A stretch of 49,437 nucleotides of DNA from UBA4582 sp013204195. Lineage in GTDB: Bacteria; Pseudomonadota; Gammaproteobacteria; Pseudomonadales; Azotimanducaceae. Positions 18,493 to 26,977 of the stretch are shown here, one piece after another. Within the stretch, counting starts at the first letter, position 1. Every line of letters starts with the position of its first letter. The stretch is from contig CAWUUH010000024.1 in the NCBI GenBank assembly GCA_963925735.1, positions 1 to 49,437 of the forward strand. Direction: 5' to 3'. The translations under genes were made by a program, and so were the position numbers. Below the pieces are notes generated by a model. The model was given only the letters and a program-made list of their open reading frames with translations. It did no database searches and was not told the DNA's origin.

Positions 18493-21159
18493 TCATGCAG
18501 GCTTCGGCTTGGCGCTGCTGCGGCTCCGAACCCACTTCTCTAACTCAACTGCCACAAAGACCAAACTCGCCAGCGCGACACTCAAGGCCAAGTCAAGCCC
18601 GCTCAATGGCTGCAGATTGAACAACTGATTTAGCCAGGGGGTGTAAATCAGAGCCAATTGTAGCCCAACGGTGCCCACGACCACGATCAACAAGGGACGA
18701 TTGCTTAACAGACCAAGACGCCATAAAGCGTTTTGCTCCGAACGAATCGCCAACACGTGAGCCAGTTGAGCGAAGGTCAATACGGTGAACACCATTGTCT
18801 GCCCATTCGCTGAGCCATGATCCAGCGCCCAAGCCTGGCCATACAGGGAAACCCCGCCAATCAGTAAACCAACCCAGATAATGTGTTGCCACATGCCCCC
18901 GGCAAAAATACTCTCCTGTGGCGGTCGCGGCGGCTGCTTCATCACCCCCGGCTCCAGCGGCTCAAGCGCCAGCGCCAGCCCCGGCAGACCATCGGTCACC
19001 AGATTTATCCAGAGAATATGTATTGGCAACAACGGCAAGGGCATGCCCAGCATCGGCGCCAGCAACAGCGTCCATATTTCACCTGAATTGCTGGTCATCG
19101 TATACTTGATGAACTTTCGAATATTGGCATAAATTCGTCGCCCTTCTCGCACTGCGCTGACGATGGTGGCGAAATTGTCATCCAACAGGACAATATCCGC
19201 TGCCTCTCGAGCCACATCAGTGCCTTTTTTGCCCATGGCTATGCCAATATCAGCGCGCTTCAACGCCGGCGCATCATTGACCCCATCACCGGTCATGGCA
19301 CAAAATTCGCCGACAGCCTGCAATGCCTCGACGATTCGAATTTTTTGTTGCGGTGAGACTCGAGCATACACCTTCAGGTCTCGGACCCGCGCCTGAAGCT
19401 GCTTGTCAGACCAACCCCTCAAATCTTCACCCGTGACTGCCACATCAGTCTCGGCGCAGATATTTAAACGCCGAGCGATCGCCAGGGCCGTCGCAGGATG
19501 ATCGCCGGTAATCATCACGGGTGTCACTCCAGCGTCGATACACTCAGCAACTGCCTGAGCAGCCTCATCTCTGGGTGGGTCGATCAATCCCACCAATGCC
19601 AGAAAGCACAACTCAGACTCCATGGCCGCGGCGGTAATTTCACCCGGCATGGCATCAACTTGTTTCATCGCCAAGGCCAAGACTCGATAGCCCGCAGCGG
19701 CGATCTGTTCTGCCTGACGTAACAACTCGTCACTATTCACAGGGACTAAGCCTGCATGGGTTAACGTCTGCCCACATAAAGGCAGCACGGCCTCCGGCGC
19801 GCCTTTGGCATAGACAAGCAAGCCCTCGCCATGCTGATGGACCGTCGTCATCCGCTTGCGATCCGTATCAAAGCTGAACTCAGCAACCAACGGCAGCCCT
19901 TCCAAGGCCAAGGATTTCAACAAGCCTGCACCCTGTCCGGCCTCGCATAAAGCCACTTCCGTTGGGTCGCCCTGTAACTCGGCGGTAAAGCTCGCCAGGC
20001 TATTGTTCAACACCAAGGCCTCCCGTAACCAGCGGGATAAATCCGCCTTATCTGTCGGCACAGTACTGCGCACCTGCCCGTCCATATAGAGCCTGTCTAG
20101 ACGCATTTTGTTCAGCGTCAGGGTGCCGGTCTTGTCGCTGCAGATAAAGGTCACAGAACCGAGTGTTTCAACCGCGGGCAGATGACGAATCAACGCTTCC
20201 TCAAGACTCATCTTTCGAGCACCAAGCGCCAGAGCGATACTAACAACCGCGGGTAGCGCTTCGGGAATCGCCGCAACGCCCAGACTGATCGCCACCATGA
20301 ACATCAATATCAGGGGCTCACCACGGAAGATGCCAAAGCCAAAAATCATCAGACATATCAGCAGTACCAGCCAGGCTAGGCGTCGGCCGAATAACGCCAG
20401 GCGTTTCTGTAATGGTGTACGGGTCTCGCCGGTGGCCTGTAACAGGCTAGCAATACGACCAAGCTGGGTCGCCATGCCTACGGCCACCACAACACCCAAC
20501 CCACGACCACGATTGACCTGAGAACCCTTAAACACCATATTCGATTGCTCGACCAGCGCTCGCCGCTCCCCAGCAAGCGCGTCTGCTGACTTTGATACCG
20601 TCAATGACTCGCCGGTGAGTGACGCTTCGTTCAGCGCCAGATCGTTGGACTCCAGCAGGCGTAAGTCGGCAGGAATCACCATGCCAGTTTCGATGCTGAC
20701 AATATCGCCGACGACCAATTCCGTCATCATCAACCGGCATAGCCGGCCATCTCTGACGACCTGGCTCTCAGTCGTGCCCATCGCCTTCAGTGCCGCCACA
20801 GCACGTTCCGCACGATAGGCTTGAACCGCTCCGATCACACCGTTCAACAGCACGATAAAAAGAATAATCAACGTATCGAGCCACTCGCCGATGAGGCCCG
20901 ATATCACCGCCGCCGCAAGCAAGACAACAATCATCACATCCTGGAACTGGGCCAACAGTAAACGCCAAATTGGCGGCTTTGACGTCTCGATAATCACGTT
21001 GCTGCCGAACGCGGAGCGACGCCGGCGTACTTCCGCTGCACAGAGCCCGAGTTCAGGGTCAACCTGAAGGCGCAGGGTAACCTCTGCCGATGTCAGCCGG
21101 TATACGTCGGCAACGGCGTCTTCCAAGCTGTGATTTGTCAAGAATGTCATCTCACCCAC
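18493..21159 (-). CDS. P-type Ca2+-transporting ATPase (PMR1/SERCA-like)
   Basis: 888 residues. It couples ATP hydrolysis to cation export. Visible motifs in order are TGES (actuator), PEALP in TM4, the phosphorylation site CSDKTGTLT, MITGDHPATALAIA, and TGDGVNDAPALKRADIGIAMG. Residues matching SERCA calcium ligands are kept: the TM4 Glu (PEALP), Asn and Glu in TM5 (SNSGEIW), and Asn, Thr, Asp in TM6 (WINLVTDGLP). This favours Ca2+ (or Mn2+) over Na+ or H+. The N-terminus has the cation-ATPase N domain (TSAEVTLRLQVDPELGL). It is last in a three-gene unit after the DUF211 and VIT-like genes, with a 55-base gap. Confidence 0.9.
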   Translation of the reverse strand: MGEMTFLTNHSLEDAVADVYRLTSAEVTLRLQVDPELGLCAAEVRRRRSAFGSNVIIETSKPPIWRLLLAQFQDVMIVVLLAAAVISGLIGEWLDTLIILFIVLLNGVIGAVQAYRAERAVAALKAMGTTESQVVRDGRLCRLMMTELVVGDIVSIETGMVIPADLRLLESNDLALNEASLTGESLTVSKSADALAGERRALVEQSNMVFKGSQVNRGRGLGVVVAVGMATQLGRIASLLQATGETRTPLQKRLALFGRRLAWLVLLICLMIFGFGIFRGEPLILMFMVAISLGVAAIPEALPAVVSIALALGARKMSLEEALIRHLPAVETLGSVTFICSDKTGTLTLNKMRLDRLYMDGQVRSTVPTDKADLSRWLREALVLNNSLASFTAELQGDPTEVALCEAGQGAGLLKSLALEGLPLVAEFSFDTDRKRMTTVHQHGEGLLVYAKGAPEAVLPLCGQTLTHAGLVPVNSDELLRQAEQIAAAGYRVLALAMKQVDAMPGEITAAAMESELCFLALVGLIDPPRDEAAQAVAECIDAGVTPVMITGDHPATALAIARRLNICAETDVAVTGEDLRGWSDKQLQARVRDLKVYARVSPQQKIRIVEALQAVGEFCAMTGDGVNDAPALKRADIGIAMGKKGTDVAREAADIVLLDDNFATIVSAVREGRRIYANIRKFIKYTMTSNSGEIWTLLLAPMLGMPLPLLPIHILWINLVTDGLPGLALALEPLEPGVMKQPPRPPQESIFAGGMWQHIIWVGLLIGGVSLYGQAWALDHGSANGQTMVFTVLTFAQLAHVLAIRSEQNALWRLGLLSNRPLLIVVVGTVGLQLALIYTPWLNQLFNLQPLSGLDLALSVALASLVFVAVELEKWVRSRSSAKPKPA

Positions 21160-21214
21160 ACCTCGATTCGATCATTTCGTCCACCACAGCAAGCTATGAC
21201 TCTCTCCATAGCCA

Positions 21215-21817
21215 TTAATTCGGTGTGCACAAAATGATGACGCCGCTGGTCGCGATAGCGATGACCAATGTTCGCAATCCAGAGAATAGCCAAAAGTGGC
21301 CACTGATCCTGCCAAGAAAAACACCAAGCAGGAATATAGCGCCGAGACCCAACACTATCGCTGTTTCCAGAACGTTTGCCCGTAACAGGCTGAACGCTTC
21401 GGGCAACAACAACGGCAGCAGGATGAACAGCGAGATCAACAAAGGCGCAAGGCCATTCACCAGGGCCACCAACCATGGACCCCAGCGCGCAGCCAAACCG
21501 TGAGATGAGCCGTCAAGGTCGTCCACCATAGCCGCTTCAAGTTCCTGCAACTCTGATTTTTGCTCAGCGGACTCGCTGATATAGGCACTGCTCAAGCCAC
21601 TGGCCCCCAGCGCTATGGCAGCACCAAGACAGGCACTAACGATGATGGTCAATGCGGCCGCGTTAGGCGGACCCGGGTTCGAATGATAGAAACCGACGAT
21701 AATCCCCAACATGGTTAAGGCACCGTCGAAGCCGTTAACAACAAAGTAACGCCGAGCAATCGATATCGATTGTGAATGCTCGCCAATCAAGGCAATCCGA
21801 GCACACAACTTCATCAA
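21215..21817 (-). CDS. VIT/CCC1-like membrane protein
   Basis: 200 residues with about five hydrophobic helices. The N-terminal RRYFVVNGFDGALTMLGIIVGFY is the hallmark first helix of the VIT1/CCC1 family, and the GASGLSSAYISESAEQKSELQELE stretch matches the conserved TM2-adjacent helix. VIT/CCC1 proteins move Fe2+, Mn2+ or other divalent ions, usually out of the cytosol. The form resembles the short archaeal-type members (my recollection: TIGR00267). It is 8 bases after the DUF211 gene and upstream of a Ca2+-type ATPase, which argues for a shared role in divalent-cation handling. ATG at 21814 is an alternative start. Confidence 0.78.
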   Translation of the reverse strand: MMKLCARIALIGEHSQSISIARRYFVVNGFDGALTMLGIIVGFYHSNPGPPNAAALTIIVSACLGAAIALGASGLSSAYISESAEQKSELQELEAAMVDDLDGSSHGLAARWGPWLVALVNGLAPLLISLFILLPLLLPEAFSLLRANVLETAIVLGLGAIFLLGVFLGRISGHFWLFSGLRTLVIAIATSGVIILCTPN

Positions 21818-21825
21818 ACGCGACC

Positions 21826-22098
21826 TTACGAATTTTGATCGACGAGACTCACCACTTCGACCTCGTCGATACTGTGAAGGGAGGCACCTTGGGCACGAAT
21901 ACTCGCCTCAATTTGATTAAAGTGAAGCTCAGCACCTTCGATGCAGACCTCCACTGACTCGGTTTTTGCGTCAACCGCGATAACCCGACAGGAGACTTGC
22001 ATGTCAACAGCCGCCGCGGCGAGCGTGGCGCAAAAATCCAAGCTATTAGGAGAATGTGGCTTGAGAATATCCAGCACTAATCGTTTCAACAAAACCAT
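21826..22098 (-). CDS. DUF211-family protein
   Basis: 90 residues. The sequence starts MVLLKRLVLDILKPH, continues with TESVEVCIEGAEL, and ends in LHSIDEVEVVS. This fits the DUF211 (PF02680) pattern of RLVLDVLKPH... and HSIDEV closely in length and order. The family is best known from archaea and has a small ferredoxin-like fold; its function is not established. It is first in the minus-strand unit with a VIT-like transporter and a Ca2+-type ATPase, so a regulatory or metal-sensing or metal-binding role in that unit is a reasonable guess. The acidic C-terminal half would suit cation binding. A GGAG-type Shine-Dalgarno (AAGGAGTGG in the minus strand) lies just upstream. Confidence 0.82.
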   Translation of the reverse strand: MVLLKRLVLDILKPHSPNSLDFCATLAAAAVDMQVSCRVIAVDAKTESVEVCIEGAELHFNQIEASIRAQGASLHSIDEVEVVSLVDQNS

Positions 22099-22290
22099 CC
22101 AACCACTCCTTGTGAAGGATAAGCAGGATCGACTATCGATAATCCAACGTCTGTGGTTTTATCAGGCCAGTCAGCAACTGGTGGCAGTATGACGACACCA
22201 GTAACCAGGTAGCAGTACAACGATCCTCAAGAATGGCAGGCTAACTATCTTTAACGCCATGGACAATGATGCAGCGCAACCGTTGCAGAC

Positions 22291-23067
22291 TTACTCAACA
22301 ACCCTTGCCCGTTGTTGAATACCGTTTGAATACATCTCGATCAAGCGTCGATCCGTTGCCCAAGATTCACTTGCCGGGGTAGCTTGAGCCTCGAACTGTC
22401 GCAAGCAATCCTGCACGCCCTGGTCAAACAAGGCATATTGCTGCGCCGTAGCCGACAACTGAAAGTCAGCCCCGGCGAGGATCGCGGCCATGCTGAGTAA
22501 CGCATCAACCTGGCCCGACTCTGTCATTCTGGGTTTGATGAATGCTAAAAATGCGACATAGATATACAAGGGCTCAAGAAATCTGAACTGACCCGCGACG
22601 CGACCATCGAGTTGCTGTTTCGGCAGCACGGGCGCCTGATCAAACTCGACACTACCTTGACTTAGGTCGGCCAGAAATTGTCCTGCCGGGCGAGGTGTGA
22701 GCCGCACGCCCGGCGACGCAACGGACAAGTGTAGATACCGCGCCTGAGCCCCCTGTCCCACTTTCACCACCAGGCTATCGATATTCTTTACCGCCGCGAC
22801 CCAAGTCTTAACGCCACTGATTGTGGCATTGACAGGATCATAGGTCACCGCTGACTGAAGACTGCCTGGCGTTCTATCTTCTGAGGCCACATAGGCAATC
22901 CAGTGCGAGTTGTTCAGCGCGAAGCTTGCTCGAATCGCTGCCTGATAACCCGCGATAAAAACCTGCGCCAGATTGTGAGCCAGGTGACCACCCGCGACCG
23001 CCATCTCCAGCGGCTGAAGACCTGCGACTTCAGCCTGCCACAACTGCGCGTAGGCTTGCTCACTCAT
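22291..23067 (-). CDS. Short acyl-CoA dehydrogenase-like protein
   Basis: 258 residues. The middle resembles the beta domain of acyl-CoA dehydrogenases: YVASEDRTP, ISGVKTWVAAVKNIDSLVV (compare GxKTWxT...AD), ASPGVRLTPRP and GSVEFDQAPV. The helical parts PLEMAVAGGHLAHNLAQVF and GYQAAIRASF also fit. It is about 120 residues shorter than a full enzyme and lacks a recognisable C-terminal bundle with the catalytic Glu, so it may not be a normal dehydrogenase. ATG 23067 was chosen for a GGAG 8 bases upstream; ATG 23100 is possible. It lies 45 bases after gspM, where gspN is often found, and may be co-transcribed with the secretion genes. Confidence 0.65.
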   Translation of the reverse strand: MSEQAYAQLWQAEVAGLQPLEMAVAGGHLAHNLAQVFIAGYQAAIRASFALNNSHWIAYVASEDRTPGSLQSAVTYDPVNATISGVKTWVAAVKNIDSLVVKVGQGAQARYLHLSVASPGVRLTPRPAGQFLADLSQGSVEFDQAPVLPKQQLDGRVAGQFRFLEPLYIYVAFLAFIKPRMTESGQVDALLSMAAILAGADFQLSATAQQYALFDQGVQDCLRQFEAQATPASESWATDRRLIEMYSNGIQQRARVVE

Positions 23068-23112
23068 ATCCGTTACTCCACTGCGTTGAACGAGCCACAA
23101 ACCTCGTTCTGA

Positions 23113-23607
23113 TTAAATATGTAAGACCACCCGCGCACTAACAATGCCTGACGCTTCACTCTTGTCGATAGCGATCTGCCGAACCCTGATACCCTCTAGA
23201 TGCTGTTGCTCTAACCAGCGAATCAGGTCATTAAAACTCACCGCATCAAACCAGACACTCACCCCATCACTGCCTTCAGGCTGCAGGCGATTAGGTTTGA
23301 TCCGGAACTTCACCGTCGAGCTCGAGATTTGCGACAACAGCGACTGACCTTGAAGGCCGCGGCTGACGCCACCCGCCGCTCGTACCTCGGCTTGTGTGCC
23401 CAGCATATACTGCAATAAATCGTAGTGCCGATCTCGATCGCCTTGGCCCTCCTCGAGGAACCGATAGACTGGCGCCCAGACGAGAAAATAGACCAGCAGT
23501 AGCGCGAATGTCAGCGCCAGCAACCGCAACGCGTTGCGATCTCGCACCGGTAACCCGTGATATCGATCAAGGCCTTGTTTAATCAATGGATGAGATCCCA
23601 GCGTCAT
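23113..23607 (-). CDS. gspM: Type II secretion protein GspM
   Basis: 164 residues. GspM is an inner-membrane platform protein with one membrane helix, here LLALTFALLLVYFLVWAPVY near residues 28-47, and a periplasmic ferredoxin-like domain. The segment VSVWFDAVSFNDLIRWLEQQ near 115-135 is the typical GspM end. It binds GspL; the start codon overlaps the gspL stop by one base. Last recognisable gsp gene of the operon. Confidence 0.88.
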   Translation of the reverse strand: MTLGSHPLIKQGLDRYHGLPVRDRNALRLLALTFALLLVYFLVWAPVYRFLEEGQGDRDRHYDLLQYMLGTQAEVRAAGGVSRGLQGQSLLSQISSSTVKFRIKPNRLQPEGSDGVSVWFDAVSFNDLIRWLEQQHLEGIRVRQIAIDKSEASGIVSARVVLHI

Positions 23608-24833
23608 CAGGCACCCCCCCCAGATTTTATTTTAATGCTACCCTTAACCACATCCGCTTCCTGGCTGATAGTGCCAATCTCTGCCTTCAACCCCTGTACC
23701 GTCAATTGCTGAACGAAGGCGACCATTGTTTCACTGCGAGACGCGGTAACCTGTAATATGAGGTCACCACGGCTGTCATTGTAATTGATATTACCCAGCA
23801 CGAGATTTGAGCCTGGCAGATTCTTGGCCGCTGCCGCAAACAGGGATACGAAGTCTGAATTCGTATTATTACCAGCATCTGCGAGCTTGGCTCGCCACCG
23901 CCGGCGTATATCATTGACATTTCTGTCAGTCGGAAAAATCTCGGCGTAAAGCTGTTGTGCCGCTAACTCAAATTCCTGAGCCTGGCGCTCCAAGTACAAC
24001 CCCTGGCCGAACAACACCGTTAGGTGCAGCACAAAAGCCACCAGCCCAAGTATGGCCACCGAGCGCCAGATACCGCGCCGACCCGTTGACGGCTGCTTGA
24101 CTTGAAACTCACCTTGAAGCAGGTTCAGACCCCGCCAATCAAGACCACGGCACAGGTACTCCAAGCTGTCTAGATCCTGCTCAACGACGCTGCAGCTCAT
24201 GTTGTACTCGGCATTGACCTGGTTGACTGCCAAATCGATGGTCTCACGCTGATCAGCAGCCACTCGAATAATCAGGTCGGCCCGCTGTGCGACAGACAGC
24301 AGGCCGATTGCCTGCGCCATCTGCTCTAGCGGGAAACTTAGGCCCGCCGCGGCGCCTGTGCGAATCAACAGACGATCGTGATCCACTAGCAGGCTTACGC
24401 TGCCATCCAAGGGAACCTGCAAGACATCCACAAGCACTATTTCAGGACAGATATTCACTTGCCGCAAACTATCAAGCCTCTGCTCGAACAACCTTCGATC
24501 AACTACCGCGACACTGACCTCACCGCTATCATAACGACCACCCAGCGCAAAATGACAATCCTCAATATCGCTGGCGAGTTGCTCCTCAACTGCGAAAGGC
24601 ACTGCTTGGAGAATTTGCCGTGCTTGCTTGCTGGGCACGCTCGCTCGAGTCAGCAGAACATCTTCCGCCTGCAGCAGCACAACTGTACTGCCGAGCCAAG
24701 TGATGTCCGCCAAGCGCGCTCCCAGTTCGTCAATGGGCGCCTCGCCGCGTAACCGCGGATGCTGCTCAGCAGGATCCATGACCAGCCACTCAACGTGCTG
24801 ACCGGCAAGGCGTATATATATATTTTCAGTCAT
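23607..24833 (-). CDS. gspL: Type II secretion protein GspL
   Basis: 408 residues. GspL has a cytoplasmic actin-like domain that docks the GspE ATPase, one membrane helix (SVAILGLVAFVLHLTVLFGQ near 255-275), and a periplasmic ferredoxin-like domain ending near KGSIKIKS. RASVPSKQARQILQAVPFAVEEQLA near residue 75 is the signature of the cytoplasmic part. I chose ATG 24833, which overlaps gspK by 8 bases and gives the usual N-terminus (MTENIYIRLAG); ATG 24860 would lie further inside gspK. Confidence 0.9.
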   Translation of the reverse strand: MTENIYIRLAGQHVEWLVMDPAEQHPRLRGEAPIDELGARLADITWLGSTVVLLQAEDVLLTRASVPSKQARQILQAVPFAVEEQLASDIEDCHFALGGRYDSGEVSVAVVDRRLFEQRLDSLRQVNICPEIVLVDVLQVPLDGSVSLLVDHDRLLIRTGAAAGLSFPLEQMAQAIGLLSVAQRADLIIRVAADQRETIDLAVNQVNAEYNMSCSVVEQDLDSLEYLCRGLDWRGLNLLQGEFQVKQPSTGRRGIWRSVAILGLVAFVLHLTVLFGQGLYLERQAQEFELAAQQLYAEIFPTDRNVNDIRRRWRAKLADAGNNTNSDFVSLFAAAAKNLPGSNLVLGNINYNDSRGDLILQVTASRSETMVAFVQQLTVQGLKAEIGTISQEADVVKGSIKIKSGGGA

Positions 24834-25827
24834 CCACTGCCTCGCTGTTAGCGACATCACTTGACGTATCGCTGGAACTAAAAGGGTATACCTTCTTGCC
24901 GATATCGCGATAGATCACCCGCAGGGTGCCATCGCTCACATCTCGTTGAATAATGCTTGTCAGATAACCGAATCGACCCTGGTATCGGGCTCCAATACTG
25001 ACCTGAAAGAAGCTGGAAGTAACGCCGATGCCCTCCAGTGGCACTCGATATCCCGCCAGCAATTCATCTTGTAAAAAGGTTTGCACATTATCATACCCCT
25101 CCTTGTCCTGGCGACTCAAAGCAAGGCTATCCACCACCTCTGGGGTCAAATCCGCGACCAGCGCCTGCAGCACTGCCGGCTTAGCGGTATTGAGGTTCAG
25201 GGTCGTTCTAGGATCCGGCAGTGCAGTGACCAACGGCATGAGTCTGGCGAGGCTAGCTGGGTCCATATCCAACAACAAACTCAGCTCGCTAGCATCCGCC
25301 AGCGCATGCCCACTGGTTCGATAGGGCTTATCAAGTCCCAGGTAATCATAGTCCTCAGCCCCGAGCGCACTGACGGTTTGATTACTATCAAGCCAGTCTA
25401 TCAGCCGATCGGCAACAGCCGGATCGATACCTTGTTGGTTCAGCAGATTAGTAAATCGCAGTCGTGCCATATTGTTGCCACCGGCGTGTTCTACCAGTGA
25501 ATTCAAATTAAAACGTCCCTGCAGATCTTCGATGCGCAGCTCAACGGCCCCGTCCTCAAACTCGAACTGTAGATTTTGCTGCGCCCAGTCCTCCCCCAGA
25601 TAGTCCTTCAGCGGCGCATCCTTGAAATCGGCGTGCAAAATCTGGCGTGCTAACTCTTCGCCGCCCAACGCATATTGATGGACTCGCGTTTGCTCCAGAA
25701 ATAAACGCGCCCGTGTAATCGCGTAGTTTTGCTCGCGAGTCATTGCCACCCCAAGGACAGTGGCTATCACCACAATCAGAAGCACCGAAATCAGGGCCAC
25801 ACCAGTTTGGCTGCCTCTGCGCATCAT
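24826..25827 (-). CDS. gspK: Type II secretion minor pseudopilin GspK
   Basis: 333 residues. GspK caps the pseudopilus tip with GspI and GspJ. The prepilin-like N-terminus is MRRGSQTGVALISVLLIVVIATVLG, with no Phe at +1, as is common in GspK. The large alpha-helical insert contains DLQGRFNLNSL, RLIDWLDSNQ and GAEDYDYLGLDKPYR, all GspK hallmarks. TLNLNTAKPAVLQAL follows near residue 210. ATG 25827 overlaps the gspJ stop by four bases. The Asp-rich segment near residue 150 agrees with the calcium sites known in GspK. Confidence 0.93.
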   Translation of the reverse strand: MMRRGSQTGVALISVLLIVVIATVLGVAMTREQNYAITRARLFLEQTRVHQYALGGEELARQILHADFKDAPLKDYLGEDWAQQNLQFEFEDGAVELRIEDLQGRFNLNSLVEHAGGNNMARLRFTNLLNQQGIDPAVADRLIDWLDSNQTVSALGAEDYDYLGLDKPYRTSGHALADASELSLLLDMDPASLARLMPLVTALPDPRTTLNLNTAKPAVLQALVADLTPEVVDSLALSRQDKEGYDNVQTFLQDELLAGYRVPLEGIGVTSSFFQVSIGARYQGRFGYLTSIIQRDVSDGTLRVIYRDIGKKVYPFSSSDTSSDVANSEAVDD

Positions 25828-26594
25828 GGATCAACGTCCATGGGTACATCCTCAGTGTCATTCTGTGATTCGTTATCTTCTGGCACACGCTCAATACTGT
25901 TGTCATCAATCGTATCAGAATCAGAATCAGAATCAGAGTCGCTCGAATCTAAATCCTCATCAATCGGCGCATCATCGTTCTGGTTTTGCTGGCGAAGCAA
26001 CGCTGTCTTGACCAACGGAAATAGCCGCCGAACCTCACCCAGCTGTTCGGTCTCCAGGATGACCTCTATACCAGCCGGCAACATGCCGGGCTCTGCGGCA
26101 CCCGGCCAGACATCTGTTTGGTTGCCGTCCTCATCCAGCAGATTGATCCGCAGCCCTCGCACACCTACCAGCAAGAACTGCGACTTGACACTGGAGTCTT
26201 CGGCGCGGTCCAACACAAGCCAAAAATGCCGAACCAGCTGACCATCCTCGAGCAGCTCGTAGGCGACCCGTTGCAAGCTGCTGCGGGGCAAATTCAAGGG
26301 ATTGTTCCAGCCCGTCCGCGTAAATTCTAGCGGATAGCGGCCGCTGGCTACCATCAGACTTGGCAGGGGTTCACCATATTCATCCCGTATCGGCCGGTCC
26401 ACGATCTGCGTAAGATCCCGCTCCATGAGTAACAGCGCTTGAGTCACTCCACTGAACGACTCAATTCTTGCCTGAGTACGATCGTGAGTTTGAATCATGC
26501 TGCGCAACATCTGGGACGCACCCAGGCCAATCACAGAAAATATCGACATCGCCACCAAGACTTCAAGCAAGGTAAACCCACCACGAAAGCGCAT
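25824..26594 (-). CDS. gspJ: Type II secretion minor pseudopilin GspJ with acidic C-terminal extension
   Basis: 256 residues. The prepilin leader and helix are MRFRGGFTLLEVLVAMSIFS with cleavage after Gly; MERDLTQIVDRPIRDEYGE and GWNNPLNLPRSSLQRVAYEL are typical GspJ. After the usual end, near residue 205, the protein continues for about 50 residues as a tail rich in Asp, Ser, Glu and Asn, with an (SD)n run. The tail is partly encoded by a tandem hexamer, so its length may vary between strains. In the periplasm or at the pseudopilus tip such a tail could bind Ca2+ or stay disordered; this is inference. Overlaps gspI by one base and gspK by four. Confidence 0.9.
   Translation of the reverse strand: MRFRGGFTLLEVLVAMSIFSVIGLGASQMLRSMIQTHDRTQARIESFSGVTQALLLMERDLTQIVDRPIRDEYGEPLPSLMVASGRYPLEFTRTGWNNPLNLPRSSLQRVAYELLEDGQLVRHFWLVLDRAEDSSVKSQFLLVGVRGLRINLLDEDGNQTDVWPGAAEPGMLPAGIEVILETEQLGEVRRLFPLVKTALLRQQNQNDDAPIDEDLDSSDSDSDSDSDTIDDNSIERVPEDNESQNDTEDVPMDVDP
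25915..25938. repeat. Tandem hexamer (TCAGAA/TCAGAG), four copies inside gspJ
   Basis: Three exact TCAGAA units and a fourth TCAGAG follow one another. Read on the minus strand they encode alternating Ser and Asp in the acidic tail of GspJ. Because the unit is six bases long, gain or loss of copies would keep the frame. Confidence 0.9.
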
Positions 26595-26977
26595 TAGTAC
26601 CTCCCCAGAAAGCCGGCGAGGTCAGCCAGCGCCTGGTCTGGCTGCTGGGCGGCAAAGACTTCAACACCAACGCGGCGTACGTCCGCATTTTCGGTAGCAG
26701 CGATTTTGACGACCACCTCCCAATCCCGATCTGCCAGATTGACGGCATATCGATTGGTCCCCGGTGCGGGGTAATTGTCAGCGTCGCGAACCTGGATGCG
26801 CATTTGGCTGAGCTGATTCTCAGCAACCCAGATACCCAGCGAACGGTCTTGTATGATGGTGGTCTGGCGCACAGCCACTGCAGCATTGCGAACCAGTGCC
26901 GCCGACACCACCGCAAAAACTGCCAGCGCAATCATGACCTCTAACAGGGTAAAGCCTGCCGTACGTCTATTGCGCAT
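26594..26977 (-). CDS. gspI: Type II secretion minor pseudopilin GspI
   Basis: 127 residues. Prepilin leader MRNRRTAG followed by FTLLEVMIALAVFAVVSAAL; AENQLSQMRIQ near residue 50 is the GspI motif. ATG 26977 is favoured because GAGG lies 6 bases upstream and the leader has normal length; ATG 26989 and 27016 are in-frame alternatives. The gene overlaps gspH by 11 bases and gspJ by one. Confidence 0.92.
   Translation of the reverse strand: MRNRRTAGFTLLEVMIALAVFAVVSAALVRNAAVAVRQTTIIQDRSLGIWVAENQLSQMRIQVRDADNYPAPGTNRYAVNLADRDWEVVVKIAATENADVRRVGVEVFAAQQPDQALADLAGFLGRY

Noticed and set aside
25729..26241. 170-residue plus-strand ORF rich in Ser and Glu
   Set aside because: It is the complement of gspJ/gspK, and its Ser/Glu run is only the reverse of the GspJ hexamer repeat.
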